A stretch of DNA of 64,000 nucleotides, from contig NZ_BMDC01000004.1 in assembly GCF_014635585.1 (NCBI RefSeq), positions 1 through 64,000 on the forward strand. The letters are read 5' to 3'. Source of the stretch: Rothia aerolata (GTDB lineage Bacteria > Actinomycetota > Actinomycetes > Actinomycetales > Micrococcaceae). The position numbers were made by a program, and so were the translations under genes. The notes beneath the pieces were generated by a model. That model searched no databases, had not been told where the DNA came from, and was given only the letters and a program-made list of their open reading frames with translations. Of the stretch, positions 51,926-59,746 are shown piece by piece; positions within the stretch are counted from its first letter, which is position 1; each line of letters starts with the position of its first letter.

Positions 51926-53263
51926 ATGATTGGCGTATGGGCACTTATTATTTACTTAGTCGTTATCATCGGCTGGTGCGCCGTGATAAAGCGCAGCGTA
52001 GGTGAGGCAATGATTCTTGGCTTTATCGCTGCTATATTGTTCGCGGGCAAAGACATCCTCACCGTTGGCTGGAGCTCTCTCTACGATGCTCTGACCGACC
52101 AAATTGTCTATTCCACCATGATTTTTGTCTTCATGGGCTTTCTTCTTGAAAAAGCCGGGGTCATGGAAAAACTCATCAACCTCTTGAACTCTGTTCTTGG
52201 TGGCGTTAAAGGCGGCCCCGCCTACGTCTCAACCCTTGCCTCCGCGAGCCTGGGCAGCGTCGTCCATAATCAAGCCGCAATTTCCGCAACTGTCGGCGCC
52301 GTAACCATTCCCTGGATGACCCGCAGCAACATGGATAAAGGCCGCGCCGCCTCCCTCATCGCGGGCAACGGCGGCATGGGAATCACCTTCCCCTTCAGTG
52401 CCTCTATGTTTGCGCTGGTTGGCTCAACCACGGTAAGCAGCATCCTCAACGTTAATGACCTTATTGTTCCCCTGATTTTTGGCGGTCTCTGGTGCGTTCT
52501 ACATCGCCTTATTGTGACCTTCATCTTTGTGCGGCAGTCCCGTATGGAAGCAGAATCTGCGGAGAACCGCATGTCTTTCGGGCCTTCTTTCCGCCAGGGG
52601 TGGAGCACCCTTTCCATCTTTGTGGGTGTGGGTATTCCGCTCTTGCTAACGGTTGGCCCGCTCTACCGCGCGCTTTCCTCATGGTCTGGCACCGACCTAT
52701 CTAAGGAAATCAACATTGTTCTCTGGATTCCCGTGGTACTGGTTCTTCTCGGCCTGCTTCTGGGCAGCAAGAGACTACCCCGCTCCCCCGGCGGCTGGAA
52801 AGAACTCATTCTCGAATCTGTTCCCCGTTTTACCACCGTTGGAATCACTGTTCTCTTTGGTTTCGCCGGGGCAAACGCGCTCGCAACAACGGGGTTGTCA
52901 GATCAACTCACCGGCCTTCTCTCCGAGATGCACCTACCCCTGTGGCTCCTGGCTATCCTCGTCGGCGTCATTGTTATTGCTGTAGCCGCGCCGCTCTCCT
53001 CTACCGCGACGATGGCAGCCGTGGGTACCGTCGGCGTAGTAACCCTGGTGTCTGCCGGAGTTCCGGCACCCACAGCAGCGGTTGCAACCCTCATCTTCTC
53101 CTCCTGCGAAGCTGCGGTTCCTCCGGGTGGACCGCCTCTCTATGTTGCTTGCGGCATTGCCAACGTAAATCCCATACAGCAGTTCACCCGCATGATGCTC
53201 TACTACGCGCTCCCTCTGCTGGCTATTGGAGTGCTCGTTATTCTCGGCGTCCTCCCTGTCTAG
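51926..53263 (+). CDS. DctM-like TRAP-type large permease, second paralogue
   Basis: A 445-residue protein clearly related to the one at 50253: both share VGEAMILGF-A-LLFAG near residue 25, GGVKGGPAYVSTLASASLGS versus GKVRGGPALVDAATSGAMGA, and VIAVAAPLSSTATMAAVG versus VLVAGPLSSTATLSAVG. In the active region GNTGNAAAS is replaced by HNQAAISAT and PPSAS by FPFSAS. I start at the ATG at 51926; a GTG two codons earlier is possible. The paralogues likely form a heterodimer. Confidence 0.88.
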   Translation: MIGVWALIIYLVVIIGWCAVIKRSVGEAMILGFIAAILFAGKDILTVGWSSLYDALTDQIVYSTMIFVFMGFLLEKAGVMEKLINLLNSVLGGVKGGPAYVSTLASASLGSVVHNQAAISATVGAVTIPWMTRSNMDKGRAASLIAGNGGMGITFPFSASMFALVGSTTVSSILNVNDLIVPLIFGGLWCVLHRLIVTFIFVRQSRMEAESAENRMSFGPSFRQGWSTLSIFVGVGIPLLLTVGPLYRALSSWSGTDLSKEINIVLWIPVVLVLLGLLLGSKRLPRSPGGWKELILESVPRFTTVGITVLFGFAGANALATTGLSDQLTGLLSEMHLPLWLLAILVGVIVIAVAAPLSSTATMAAVGTVGVVTLVSAGVPAPTAAVATLIFSSCEAAVPPGGPPLYVACGIANVNPIQQFTRMMLYYALPLLAIGVLVILGVLPV

Positions 53264-53271
53264 GAGAAAAA

Positions 53272-53502
53272 ATGATCAAGAAAACTTTAGAATTTCTCTT
53301 TGTCATCTGCTTTGGGCTATCACTCATAGGTGGAATTGTTATTGTGCTCGGGCAGACCCTGGGCATCGCTATCGCCAACGTGCCGATGCTGACCTATCTC
53401 GGTAGTTCCTTCGTGATTCCCGTTTGTATCCTGGCCTCTATCAGCGCTATATGCGCTTTCCTACTGAGCTACACGCGGAAGGACGTAGAGAACAATGCCT
53501 AA
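53272..53502 (+). CDS. Two-helix membrane mini-protein, second (possible half-size DctQ)
   Basis: A 76-residue protein with two hydrophobic segments (LFVICFGLSLIGGIVIVLGQTLG and SSFVIPVCILASISAICAFLL) and the charged end SYTRKDVENNA. It begins 8 bp after the second DctM with GGAGAAAA before the ATG and overlaps the start of the cyclase gene by 8 bp. It mirrors the position, size and topology of the small gene at 51617, although the sequence is not obviously similar. Confidence 0.82.
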   Translation: MIKKTLEFLFVICFGLSLIGGIVIVLGQTLGIAIANVPMLTYLGSSFVIPVCILASISAICAFLLSYTRKDVENNA

Positions 53503-54466
53503 CTACCCCACCTATGCAGATCTTCTTCAGCGAGAGGGAAAACTGTCTGGTACCTCCTGGGGAATTTTTGAAAACCCAGATCGGGGCACACCCAGTTTTA
53601 TTACCCCTCAGAAAGTTCTAGAGGCTAAAGATTTGGTGCTTGAGGGGAGAATCTTCAACCTTGACTACCCCGTTGATGCTTTTGACCCAGGCATGTCGGT
53701 CAAGCGCGAAGCACCTCAGCACGTTATTTACGGAAACCACCCCGCCCATCGCGATGATTATCTGAACGGATACTATCTTCAGGGCTCTTCTCAGGTTGAC
53801 GGGTTACGCCACCGCCGCGCTGATGGACTGGGGTTCTACAACGGTATTAAGGACGACGTCGTGGCGCCGGGAACTCGCGAAATCGGCGTTCAGCACTGGG
53901 CAGAGGAGCCCCTAGTAACCCGGTGCGTTCTAGCTGACCTGGCTCGTTTTCGAGATATTGATTCCCGCCCTATTGACCATGGGGCGGGCGAGGCAATTCC
54001 CCTTACCGATATTGTCTCTGCTTTGGATTTCCAGAAAACAGAGTTGAAACCCGGCGATATCCTCATTATCCGAACCGGTTGGGCAGAGTGGTTTCTCTCG
54101 ATGCCCACCGCTCAGAGACGCTCCCAGGCGCAGACCCGGCGCTCTTCGGGAATTGAGCAGTCGCTTGAATTCCTAGAGTGGTTATGGGACCACCAAGTAG
54201 CTTTGGTCGCTACAGATAACTTTGCTTTGGAATGCCTGCCACCCGTTAATTATTCCCCTTTCAAAGAGAGCGCCCCTAATGACAGGGGAATGATGCACCA
54301 GGAGCTACTCGCCAAGCTGGGTATGCCCATTGGCGAGTTATGGAAAGTAGACACTCTTTCTTCTTATATGGCTTCCATCAAACGGTGGGAAGCAATGATT
54401 ACCGTGAAGCCCCTGAACGTTGTAGGCGCCACGGGCTCCCCGGCAAACGCGATGGTGCTGGTGTAG
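53495..54466 (+). CDS. Cyclase family (KynB-type) metal-dependent hydrolase
   Basis: A 323-residue member of the PF04199 cyclase family. The fold starts at RIFNLDYPVDAFDPGMSV; metal ligands lie in GSSQVDGLRHRRADGLGFYNG (family HxGTHxDxxxH region, here SQVDGLRHR) and PIDHGAGEAI; ELKPGDILIIRTGWAEW and LVATDNFALECLP follow. Relatives include kynurenine formamidase and hydantoin/lactone-like hydrolases. The usual HxGTH is changed to SSQVDGLRH, as in a fungal/actinobacterial subfamily of larger members. As last gene of the operon it may open a lactone or amide before or after transport. Confidence 0.88.
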   Translation: MPNYPTYADLLQREGKLSGTSWGIFENPDRGTPSFITPQKVLEAKDLVLEGRIFNLDYPVDAFDPGMSVKREAPQHVIYGNHPAHRDDYLNGYYLQGSSQVDGLRHRRADGLGFYNGIKDDVVAPGTREIGVQHWAEEPLVTRCVLADLARFRDIDSRPIDHGAGEAIPLTDIVSALDFQKTELKPGDILIIRTGWAEWFLSMPTAQRRSQAQTRRSSGIEQSLEFLEWLWDHQVALVATDNFALECLPPVNYSPFKESAPNDRGMMHQELLAKLGMPIGELWKVDTLSSYMASIKRWEAMITVKPLNVVGATGSPANAMVLV

Positions 54467-54593
54467 CTTTCTGCTACCTTCCTCGCGCCCAGTTTTGAAT
54501 ACAGCGCTGTCAGCGCCTGCTAAGTTCCCTGTTCCAGAGTGATTTCTGGGTCAGGGGGTACGTTCGCATCCTGCCCGGCTGGATGGCAGGTAA

Positions 54594-54655
54594 TTGACCA
54601 GCAAGTGGCCCCGGGAGCAGTTCTTTGGCCGCGCCCGGGGCCACTTGCCGGTCAA
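54594..54655. terminator. Hairpin of the GACCGGCAAGTGGCCCC family (copy 2)
   Basis: TTGACCAGCAAGTGGCCCCG and the complement ending CCACTTGCCGGTCAA. It lies 128 bp after the cyclase gene. The gap 54467-54826 (360 bp) holds this hairpin, parS, a GTCGTCCT half-word at 54690 and nothing else that I recognise. Confidence 0.85.
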
Positions 54656-54721
54656 ACAGAGAGGCAACACCACAGCAACCCCCACCCTCCGTCGTCCTTA
54701 AAACAACAAGAACTGGTTGAC

Positions 54722-54735
54722 GTTTCACGTGAAAC
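54722..54735. promoter_or_regulatory. parS centromere-like ParB site
   Basis: GTTTCACGTGAAAC is a perfect 14-bp palindrome identical to the actinobacterial parS core (Streptomyces, Corynebacterium). Chance occurrence in 64 kb at this GC content is about 1 in 10,000. It lies in an intergenic gap without other coding. parS sites cluster near oriC, so the window is probably in the origin-proximal part of the chromosome. Confidence 0.85.
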
Positions 54736-54826
54736 CACACCCGAGCGCCAAACCAATAGCCCAAACAATTAATCCCACCGCAGCCTCTTCCACCGTTCCC
54801 AGGCGGCTATGTGAGAAAATGGCACC

Positions 54827-55930
54827 ATGACTCTCCACGGGGACAAATCATCGAATATCCCTACACTCGCCGCCTTCCTTGAAAAATATTCAGCTCCCGG
54901 CGGCGATGGGTCTGCACGCTCGAATGTCGGAGGCCCCGGCTCGGTTGAACCTACTCTCCCCCAGAAAATTGCACAAGACGCCGAAAGCGCGACGTCCTCA
55001 ACTATGAACAACACCCCCACACTCCGCAGAGCAGACAACAACGGCATGGCGCTACGCACGGCGCTCATTGAGCGCGGTCATCGTCAGGGCTACACCCACG
55101 AAGAGGTGCAGGCCGCCGAAGAGCTCCGAGAAACCCTGCCCGAAGTCCGGTTCTTGCGCACCCTGGTGCGTGAGGGCGCGATTGCCGAGGGGCCCTACGG
55201 TGAGATTCTTGCCTCCGGCCTGAGCGCCACTTTTGGTGCCGAATTCGCTACCGGTGCACTGCCTGAAGATGGGCAGCTACCCGAAGAACCGGAGCCCTCC
55301 GCGGTTAAAACCCAGCTGAGCAACCCCGGTTGGGTTGAAATTGCCCACGACTCCGAAAATCTCTACGCCGTCGATCTTGACCCGGAAGAAGGCGGGGCGG
55401 TAGGCCAGATAATTGACCGCCCGGCTCACGTTGCCGCTGCACCTTTCCTCGTTGCCGAGTCTCTGTCAGATTTTGTCGCCGGCGTTTGGACCGAGAATTT
55501 TAAGGACGACGCTGCTCGGCTATCTACCGTCGTAGCGGGAGCCCCGGAGACAGTATCTGGGACGGCGCCTGTGACGCCCCCGGAGCCGGAGACGATTCCC
55601 GAGGAGCTGGCTACCAGCCAACCTTCCGATCTGGATTTTGACGATCCCGAAGATGAAATCAAAGACCTTCGCCACGAGCTTGAAACCCACAATGCAGACA
55701 AGCTGAACGCCACCGAACGTTGTCTGGCAGAAGACTTTGCCACTAGCGCTTTCGGAACCCACTCTGAGGAACGCACCGAGCGAGTTCAGCAACAGCTAGA
55801 GACAGATACAGAGCTCTCAGAAGAGCCAACTCCAAAGACCGACAACGTTCCGCAAACCTGCCGCGAGGCGGTGGCCCAGGAGAACGGAAAAAACTTCAAA
55901 ACGGCTTTGAAGAGGTTTTTCCTGGGCTAA
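54827..55930 (+). CDS. SUKH/SMI1-KNR4-like protein with acidic C-terminus
   Basis: A 367-residue cytosolic protein. Residues 70-240 resemble a SUKH domain (RGHRQGYTHEEVQAAEELRETLP ... WVEIAHDSENLYAVDLDPEEGGAVGQIIDR then ESLSDFVAGVW). The rest is acidic and disordered (EEPTPK, PSDLDFDDPEDEIKDL) with a short basic end. SUKH proteins include immunity proteins to toxins, but many actinobacterial members stand alone. FKDDAARLS is a coding copy of the dispersed word (55503). Domain assignment is moderate. Confidence 0.75.
   Translation: MTLHGDKSSNIPTLAAFLEKYSAPGGDGSARSNVGGPGSVEPTLPQKIAQDAESATSSTMNNTPTLRRADNNGMALRTALIERGHRQGYTHEEVQAAEELRETLPEVRFLRTLVREGAIAEGPYGEILASGLSATFGAEFATGALPEDGQLPEEPEPSAVKTQLSNPGWVEIAHDSENLYAVDLDPEEGGAVGQIIDRPAHVAAAPFLVAESLSDFVAGVWTENFKDDAARLSTVVAGAPETVSGTAPVTPPEPETIPEELATSQPSDLDFDDPEDEIKDLRHELETHNADKLNATERCLAEDFATSAFGTHSEERTERVQQQLETDTELSEEPTPKTDNVPQTCREAVAQENGKNFKTALKRFFLG
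55503..55519 (+). repeat. Degenerate copy of AGGACGACGCCGCCCGG in the SUKH-like gene
   Basis: AGGACGACGCTGCTCGG, 15 of 17 identical, read as Lys-Asp-Asp-Ala-Ala-Arg. Confidence 0.65.
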
Positions 55931-55961
55931 ATTGCTAGAGCAGAGCCCGGTTTCCACAATA

Positions 55962-56002
55962 ATGAGGGCGCCAGCGCAGAATAAATGCGCTGGCGCCCTC
56001 AT
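55962..56002. terminator. Bidirectional hairpin between convergent genes
   Basis: ATGAGGGCGCCAGCGCA and its exact complement with a 7-base loop, between the SUKH-like and PTS genes. Confidence 0.9.
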
Positions 56003-56023
56003 GCTGAAAACGGGGCTTAACCG

Positions 56024-56560
56024 CTATTTCTTAACGGTGTTTGCCACCTTGTCGCCGGCGGTTACCGGACGCTGGGTTTCATCGTCGCGTGCCACGCCAA
56101 AAGCCTTGGAATTGGTCACGATTACCATGACTTCCTTGGAGGGAATTTCAGATTCAATTTTGGCCCAGTCCACGGTAATCAGGGGCTCACCGGCGGTGAC
56201 CTTCTGGCCAATCTCCGCGGTGGAGGTAAAACCGCGGCCGCCGAGCTCCACGGTGTCGATACCCACGTGAACGAGTACCTCGGCGCCGTCCTCAGAACGG
56301 ATCATAAAAGCGTGCAGGGAGTCCTGCAGCAGCGCAATCTCGCCAGTTACGGGGGCAACCACGGTGCCCTCGGAGGGGTCAACCGCAAAGCCCTCGCCCA
56401 TCATGCCCTGGGCAAAAACCGGGTCAGCGACGGTGGTCAGAGGCTTGTAGGTGCCGGTTGCCGGGGCAACCAGCTCTTCACCGAGCGGACCTGCCGGCGT
56501 TGCCTCTGCGGGTGCGGGTGCTTCTTCAGCCTTCTTTTTCTTGCCGAAGCCGAACATCAT
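56024..56560 (-). CDS. PTS glucose-type IIA component
   Basis: A 178-residue stand-alone IIA(Glc) protein. The N-terminus is a charged, Ala/Pro-rich leader (FGFGKKKKAEEAPAPAEATP). The fold runs from VAPATGTYKPLTTVADPVFAQGMMGEGFAV to the end. The two active-site histidines are spaced as in E. coli Crr: His83 in SLHAFMI and His98 in VLVHVGIDTVEL. It receives phosphate from HPr and passes it to a IIB domain; in other bacteria it also controls non-PTS uptake. No PTS enzyme is adjacent, so its partner is elsewhere. Confidence 0.95.
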   Translation of the reverse strand: MMFGFGKKKKAEEAPAPAEATPAGPLGEELVAPATGTYKPLTTVADPVFAQGMMGEGFAVDPSEGTVVAPVTGEIALLQDSLHAFMIRSEDGAEVLVHVGIDTVELGGRGFTSTAEIGQKVTAGEPLITVDWAKIESEIPSKEVMVIVTNSKAFGVARDDETQRPVTAGDKVANTVKK

Positions 56561-56740
56561 TACTCCTTGCGTTGAAGTGTTGTATCTAACTAAGAGACTA
56601 CCCTCTTTGCGTAACGGGCACAGTTTTTATTCGCTGATTGGGCAATTTTTCCGAGAGTTGGAACCGTCTTCGCGCTTTCTCGAAATATTGGTTGCGGCGG
56701 TAACGTTAGATGTGAGTACAGCTTGAACGAAGGAGCGCAC

Positions 56741-57286
56741 ATGGCTGAGATTACCGACCCGGCCGAACTCGAGGTTTTCATTCCCGGCCCCGGCGAGAAC
56801 CCCGATGATCCCAACGACGCCGACCGCACCGAATTTCTTGAAACCGCCCAGGAACTTCTCGATTCCGGGCTAGACATCGCGGTGTACTCCACCGACTCCT
56901 ACCCCTCTGCCTTTGAGCAGTGCGTGCCGGTGGCTGAGCAGATTGAGGTCTCGGGGCACGAAGTGCTGCCGATTTTGCTGGTGGACGGCGCGGTGAAAGT
57001 CTCCTTCAACTATCCAGATCGCGAGCAGCTGGAACGCTTTTCTAAAGCACGCTCGGTTAAGCCCAAGAAGCTTCCGGCAGCGGCTACCGCCTGCGGTACC
57101 GGCGGCGCCGACGTCACTACCGCCCCCGCAATGGAGCCAGCCGGCTTTGCCGCAACCCTGGCAGGGGTTACCGAGCGCCCCGCCGGTGGCCCCGATATTG
57201 GCAACCGCCGCAACCTGATGGGCGGAGATTTTGGGCAGGGGCTACCGAGTGGCTCGGAATCAGCTTTGAGGGCTGGCGAAGGCTAA
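56741..57286 (+). CDS. ArsD-like protein without the arsenic-binding cysteines
   Basis: A 181-residue protein whose first 110 residues match the ArsD fold (AELEVFIPGPGENPDDPN, FLETAQELLDSGLDIAVYSTDSYPSAFEQ, and EVLPILLVDGAVKVSFNYPDREQLERFSKA). ArsD carries As(III) to ArsA by way of Cys12, Cys13 and Cys18; here that segment is GPGENPDDPN with no Cys. Only two cysteines remain, far apart (about 67 and 117). The C-terminus (GGADVTTAPAMEP...) is low complexity. An arsenic role is therefore doubtful. AAGGAG before the ATG at 56741 fixes the start. Confidence 0.8.
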   Translation: MAEITDPAELEVFIPGPGENPDDPNDADRTEFLETAQELLDSGLDIAVYSTDSYPSAFEQCVPVAEQIEVSGHEVLPILLVDGAVKVSFNYPDREQLERFSKARSVKPKKLPAAATACGTGGADVTTAPAMEPAGFAATLAGVTERPAGGPDIGNRRNLMGGDFGQGLPSGSESALRAGEG

Positions 57287-57294
57287 TTGCTCTC

Positions 57295-57360
57295 TCGCCG
57301 AGTGGTGGATTTTAGGCTTAAAATCCCGTGATTTTAAGCCTAAAATCCACCACTCGGCGA
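57295..57360. terminator. Hairpin of the GGTGGATTTTAGGC family (copy 4)
   Basis: TCGCCGAGTGGTGGATTTTA and the complement ending CCACCACTCGGCGA, 8 bp after the ArsD-like stop codon and 7 bp before the FAD oxidase remnant. Confidence 0.92.
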
Positions 57361-57367
57361 GGACTTA

Positions 57368-57445
57368 TTAAATCGAGCGCCCCGGTGTCAAAATATTGTT
57401 GGGATCCAGCGCCGTTTTAATAGCGGCAGAAACGGCTAGCGTCTC
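57368..57445 (-). pseudogene. C-terminal remnant of an FAD-linked oxidase
   Basis: On the minus strand, a reading frame ending AVSAAIKTALDPNNILTPG then RSI and stop. KxALDPNNILNPGR(S/I) is the closing signature of FAD-linked oxidase C-terminal domains (glycolate oxidase GlcD and D-lactate dehydrogenases). The rest of the gene is missing; upstream in its own direction the frame soon fails. It is a decayed gene. The gap from 57446 to 57714 holds a hairpin repeat (57565) and nothing else recognised. Confidence 0.65.
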
Positions 57446-57564
57446 GGGGCAGCACCCTACGTTGGCTATCTAAGGGGTGACCCCTGCTCTGCCACCCCAG
57501 AAAGTTACAGCTTTGCCCTGTGGCCCCGGGTGCGGTGACCTCAGAGGTGATTCCCGCCTCTGTT

Positions 57565-57624
57565 TGACCGGCGAGTGGTCCCGGGTGTGGCCAAAGAACC
57601 GATCCCGGGGCCACTTGCTGGTCA
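57565..57624. repeat. Hairpin of the GACCGGCAAGTGGCCCC family (copy 3)
   Basis: TGACCGGCGAGTGGTCCCGG and the complement ending CCACTTGCTGGTCA, with three mismatches between arms. It is not next to a visible intact gene end except the PKD gene stop 90 bp away. Confidence 0.85.
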
Positions 57625-57714
57625 GACTCAGAAAAGGCACCCCCGGATGGCCCTACACCTAGCCGCCGGTTACACCCAAGAAAATACACGCCATAAGCGC
57701 AGGCACCCGCTCTC

Positions 57715-58797
57715 CTATTCACCAGCAGGGCCGCATCCCCAGGCCTGTCCATCAGCTCTGCAATCCTCCGCTACTCGGCCTGATTCCACCCGCCAGACCT
57801 GCAGGCTCTGAGTCGGGCTGGTGACGCTGGCGCTACCGGGAATCACGCGCCAGCCTCTCTCACCAGCAACCCGGTACTCCCCCCGGTAGTCGGTGGTGAC
57901 CGTGTAGTGGTATGTGCCTGTCTGGGTGTATTGGTGGGAGGTGGGGGTTTTGACGTCCCAGGTGGTGCCGACGCTATGGCCGGGATTGGTGACGGGACCA
58001 AGGGTGGTGCCGTCGCCGTAGGTGAAGGTGTAGGAGATGGGGGTGGCTTTGATTTCTACTGTTTGGCCGGCAATGGTTTCGGTGAAAGTGCCGGTGGTGG
58101 CCTGGGCGTAGATGTTGGTGTTGTAGTTTTTGAGGGTGTGGGGTGCTTGGTCTTGGTGGAGTTGAGCGGCGGGTAGTGGGAGGTTCTGGAGGTCTTGCTG
58201 GGTGAGGGTGATTTCTTGGGGTGGTTGTTGGTTGTTGATTTTTTCGCCGTTATTGGTGGTGGCTTGTTCGCTAGTGGGGGTGTTGTCTGTGATGCAGGCG
58301 TAGTTGCCGGCGTCGTCGGTGTTGTAGGAGTCGGTGCCGGTGGTGTCGCCACTGATGGGGAGGGGGATTCTGGTGAGGCGTCCGGCTTTTCCGGTGCCGT
58401 TGAGGGTGACGCAGGAGGCTCCGTCAAGGGCGGTGGTGCCTCGGGTGATGTCGGGGGTGCCTTTGTGGCCGTTGGTGGTGGTTCTGGGGGTGAGGGCGGT
58501 GGCACCGTTTTGAGGTCGATTGAGGATGAGGGATGGACCTACAGAACTGAAAGATGAACTTTCAAGGTTATTGCTTGAAGGTATCTTTTCGTGTGACGCT
58601 TTAAAAGTAGGTGGGGCTTCTCCTGACATTAGGTGTTCTGTTTTGCGTATGAGAACTTCAAATCCTGAATCAGTTGTTGATGATTCACTCTCGATAACTG
58701 TTGTAGGTGCATCTGCCGCAAAAGCAGGCATGGTTATTGAATGACAAGTCAGGAATAGAATGGCTAAAGGTACCATGTCTCGAAGTTTTGGTGCCAT
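57715..58797 (-). CDS. Secreted PKD-like domain protein, Thr/Asn-rich
   Basis: A 360-residue exported protein. The signal peptide (APKLRDMVPLAILFLTCHSI ending PAFAAD) is followed by a low-complexity region (about 30-230) coded mainly with ACC/AAC codons and rich in Thr, Asn, Ser and Gln, including DNTPTSEQATTNNGEKINNQ. A PKD-like beta domain is at about 240-330 (PISYTFTYGDGTTLGPVTN, HQYTQTGTYHYTVTTDYRGEY), closing with two Cys. Its ATG lies 2 bp after the stop codon of the DUF6318-like lipoprotein, so translation is coupled. A surface role with the lipoprotein is likely. Confidence 0.85.
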   Translation of the reverse strand: MAPKLRDMVPLAILFLTCHSITMPAFAADAPTTVIESESSTTDSGFEVLIRKTEHLMSGEAPPTFKASHEKIPSSNNLESSSFSSVGPSLILNRPQNGATALTPRTTTNGHKGTPDITRGTTALDGASCVTLNGTGKAGRLTRIPLPISGDTTGTDSYNTDDAGNYACITDNTPTSEQATTNNGEKINNQQPPQEITLTQQDLQNLPLPAAQLHQDQAPHTLKNYNTNIYAQATTGTFTETIAGQTVEIKATPISYTFTYGDGTTLGPVTNPGHSVGTTWDVKTPTSHQYTQTGTYHYTVTTDYRGEYRVAGERGWRVIPGSASVTSPTQSLQVWRVESGRVAEDCRADGQAWGCGPAGE

Positions 58798-58799
58798 GG

Positions 58800-59513
58800 T
58801 TACTGACCCACTACTAGTTGATCTATCACATACCAATTGCCATCATCAGCGAATTGGATTTTCAGCTCAAAACCCCGTTTTCCTTCATCGGCCAGATGGT
58901 AAGTTGTTACCTTTCCCTCTGAAAAATAGGCAACATCATTCATTAAGTAATTAATGGGAACTGAGTAGTATCCATCTCCATGAGAGATAACTCCATCCAT
59001 ATATGGGCGGGGTTCTATTTCACCTCCAACTGCCCACCCGCCAGATGCGTAAAGAGCCTTCCAGTTTGCGTAGGTATCTGCCTCTTCTTTGTAGTCAGAA
59101 GAGACCTGTTTTCCTACAAAAGTTATGTCTCCGGTTTGTACGGCAAAGTTACGAGATGATGCCCAGTAGTAGATGAATTTCTCCATCGCCTCCGTTGACT
59201 CCACATGCATTCCCTCCGGCTCTTTCGGCTTGGGCACATTCTGAGCCGGGCCATGCTCATCAGCAGCGCGGTACTCACCGGCAGGGGCCTTGGAGCCACC
59301 GGAGTATTTCTGCTCACCGGCGGAAGAATCTGCCGAGGTGGCGCCTGGGGCAGAGGCTGAAGAGTCAGTGATAGCTTCGGCTGAAGCTGAGGTGCTTGCG
59401 CTGGCTTCGCTTGGGGTTGTTTGCCCTGCTTCAGAGGAGGCGCAGCCGGCCAGGGTCAGGCTGGCGAGGGCGAGAAAGACCAGGGGCAGGGGCGCTTTGT
59501 GTGGTGTGTTCAT
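58800..59513 (-). CDS. DUF6318-like lipoprotein
   Basis: A 237-residue lipoprotein: signal peptide with lipobox LTLAGC (cleavage near 23), a Ser/Ala/Thr linker to about 75, then a conserved block GGSKAPAGEYRAADEHGPAQN and the globular domain EGMHVESTEAMEKFIYYWASSRNFAVQTGD ... SVPINYLMNDVAYFSEGKVTTYHL. The NTF2/SnoaL-like alpha+beta layout with EKF-YYW fits DUF6318, which occurs as multicopy lipoproteins in Micrococcaceae. Function unknown. It is coupled to the downstream PKD protein. Confidence 0.88.
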   Translation of the reverse strand: MNTPHKAPLPLVFLALASLTLAGCASSEAGQTTPSEASASTSASAEAITDSSASAPGATSADSSAGEQKYSGGSKAPAGEYRAADEHGPAQNVPKPKEPEGMHVESTEAMEKFIYYWASSRNFAVQTGDITFVGKQVSSDYKEEADTYANWKALYASGGWAVGGEIEPRPYMDGVISHGDGYYSVPINYLMNDVAYFSEGKVTTYHLADEGKRGFELKIQFADDGNWYVIDQLVVGQ

Positions 59514-59746
59514 GGGTGAGGTTCTCCGGGTGGTTACGTGGTGTGTGGGTGCGAGTAATCACCTCATAGAGTAACGTATATCACCTTCTGTGTAGTGGTT
59601 GTTTCTGCCAAATGGCTTGTTTGTGGGGTTAATTGGTGATTTCACCCGAATTTCCTAATGCCGGTGTCTGGTACCCCGGCCGCGCTCTAAGGGCCTACCG
59701 CAGGATCTCACCCCTACCTAATACAAAATTGCCATTTAGCATGTCA

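Noticed and set aside
8503-55519. The dispersed word as Chi or KOPS
   Set aside because: Copies are nearly equal on the two strands (8 and 7) and cluster in terminators; both Chi and KOPS should be strongly polar. Not fully excluded without the whole genome.
56741-57286. Arsenic resistance locus
   Set aside because: Only an ArsD-like fold is present, without its cysteines, and no arsA, arsB, arsC or arsR is nearby.
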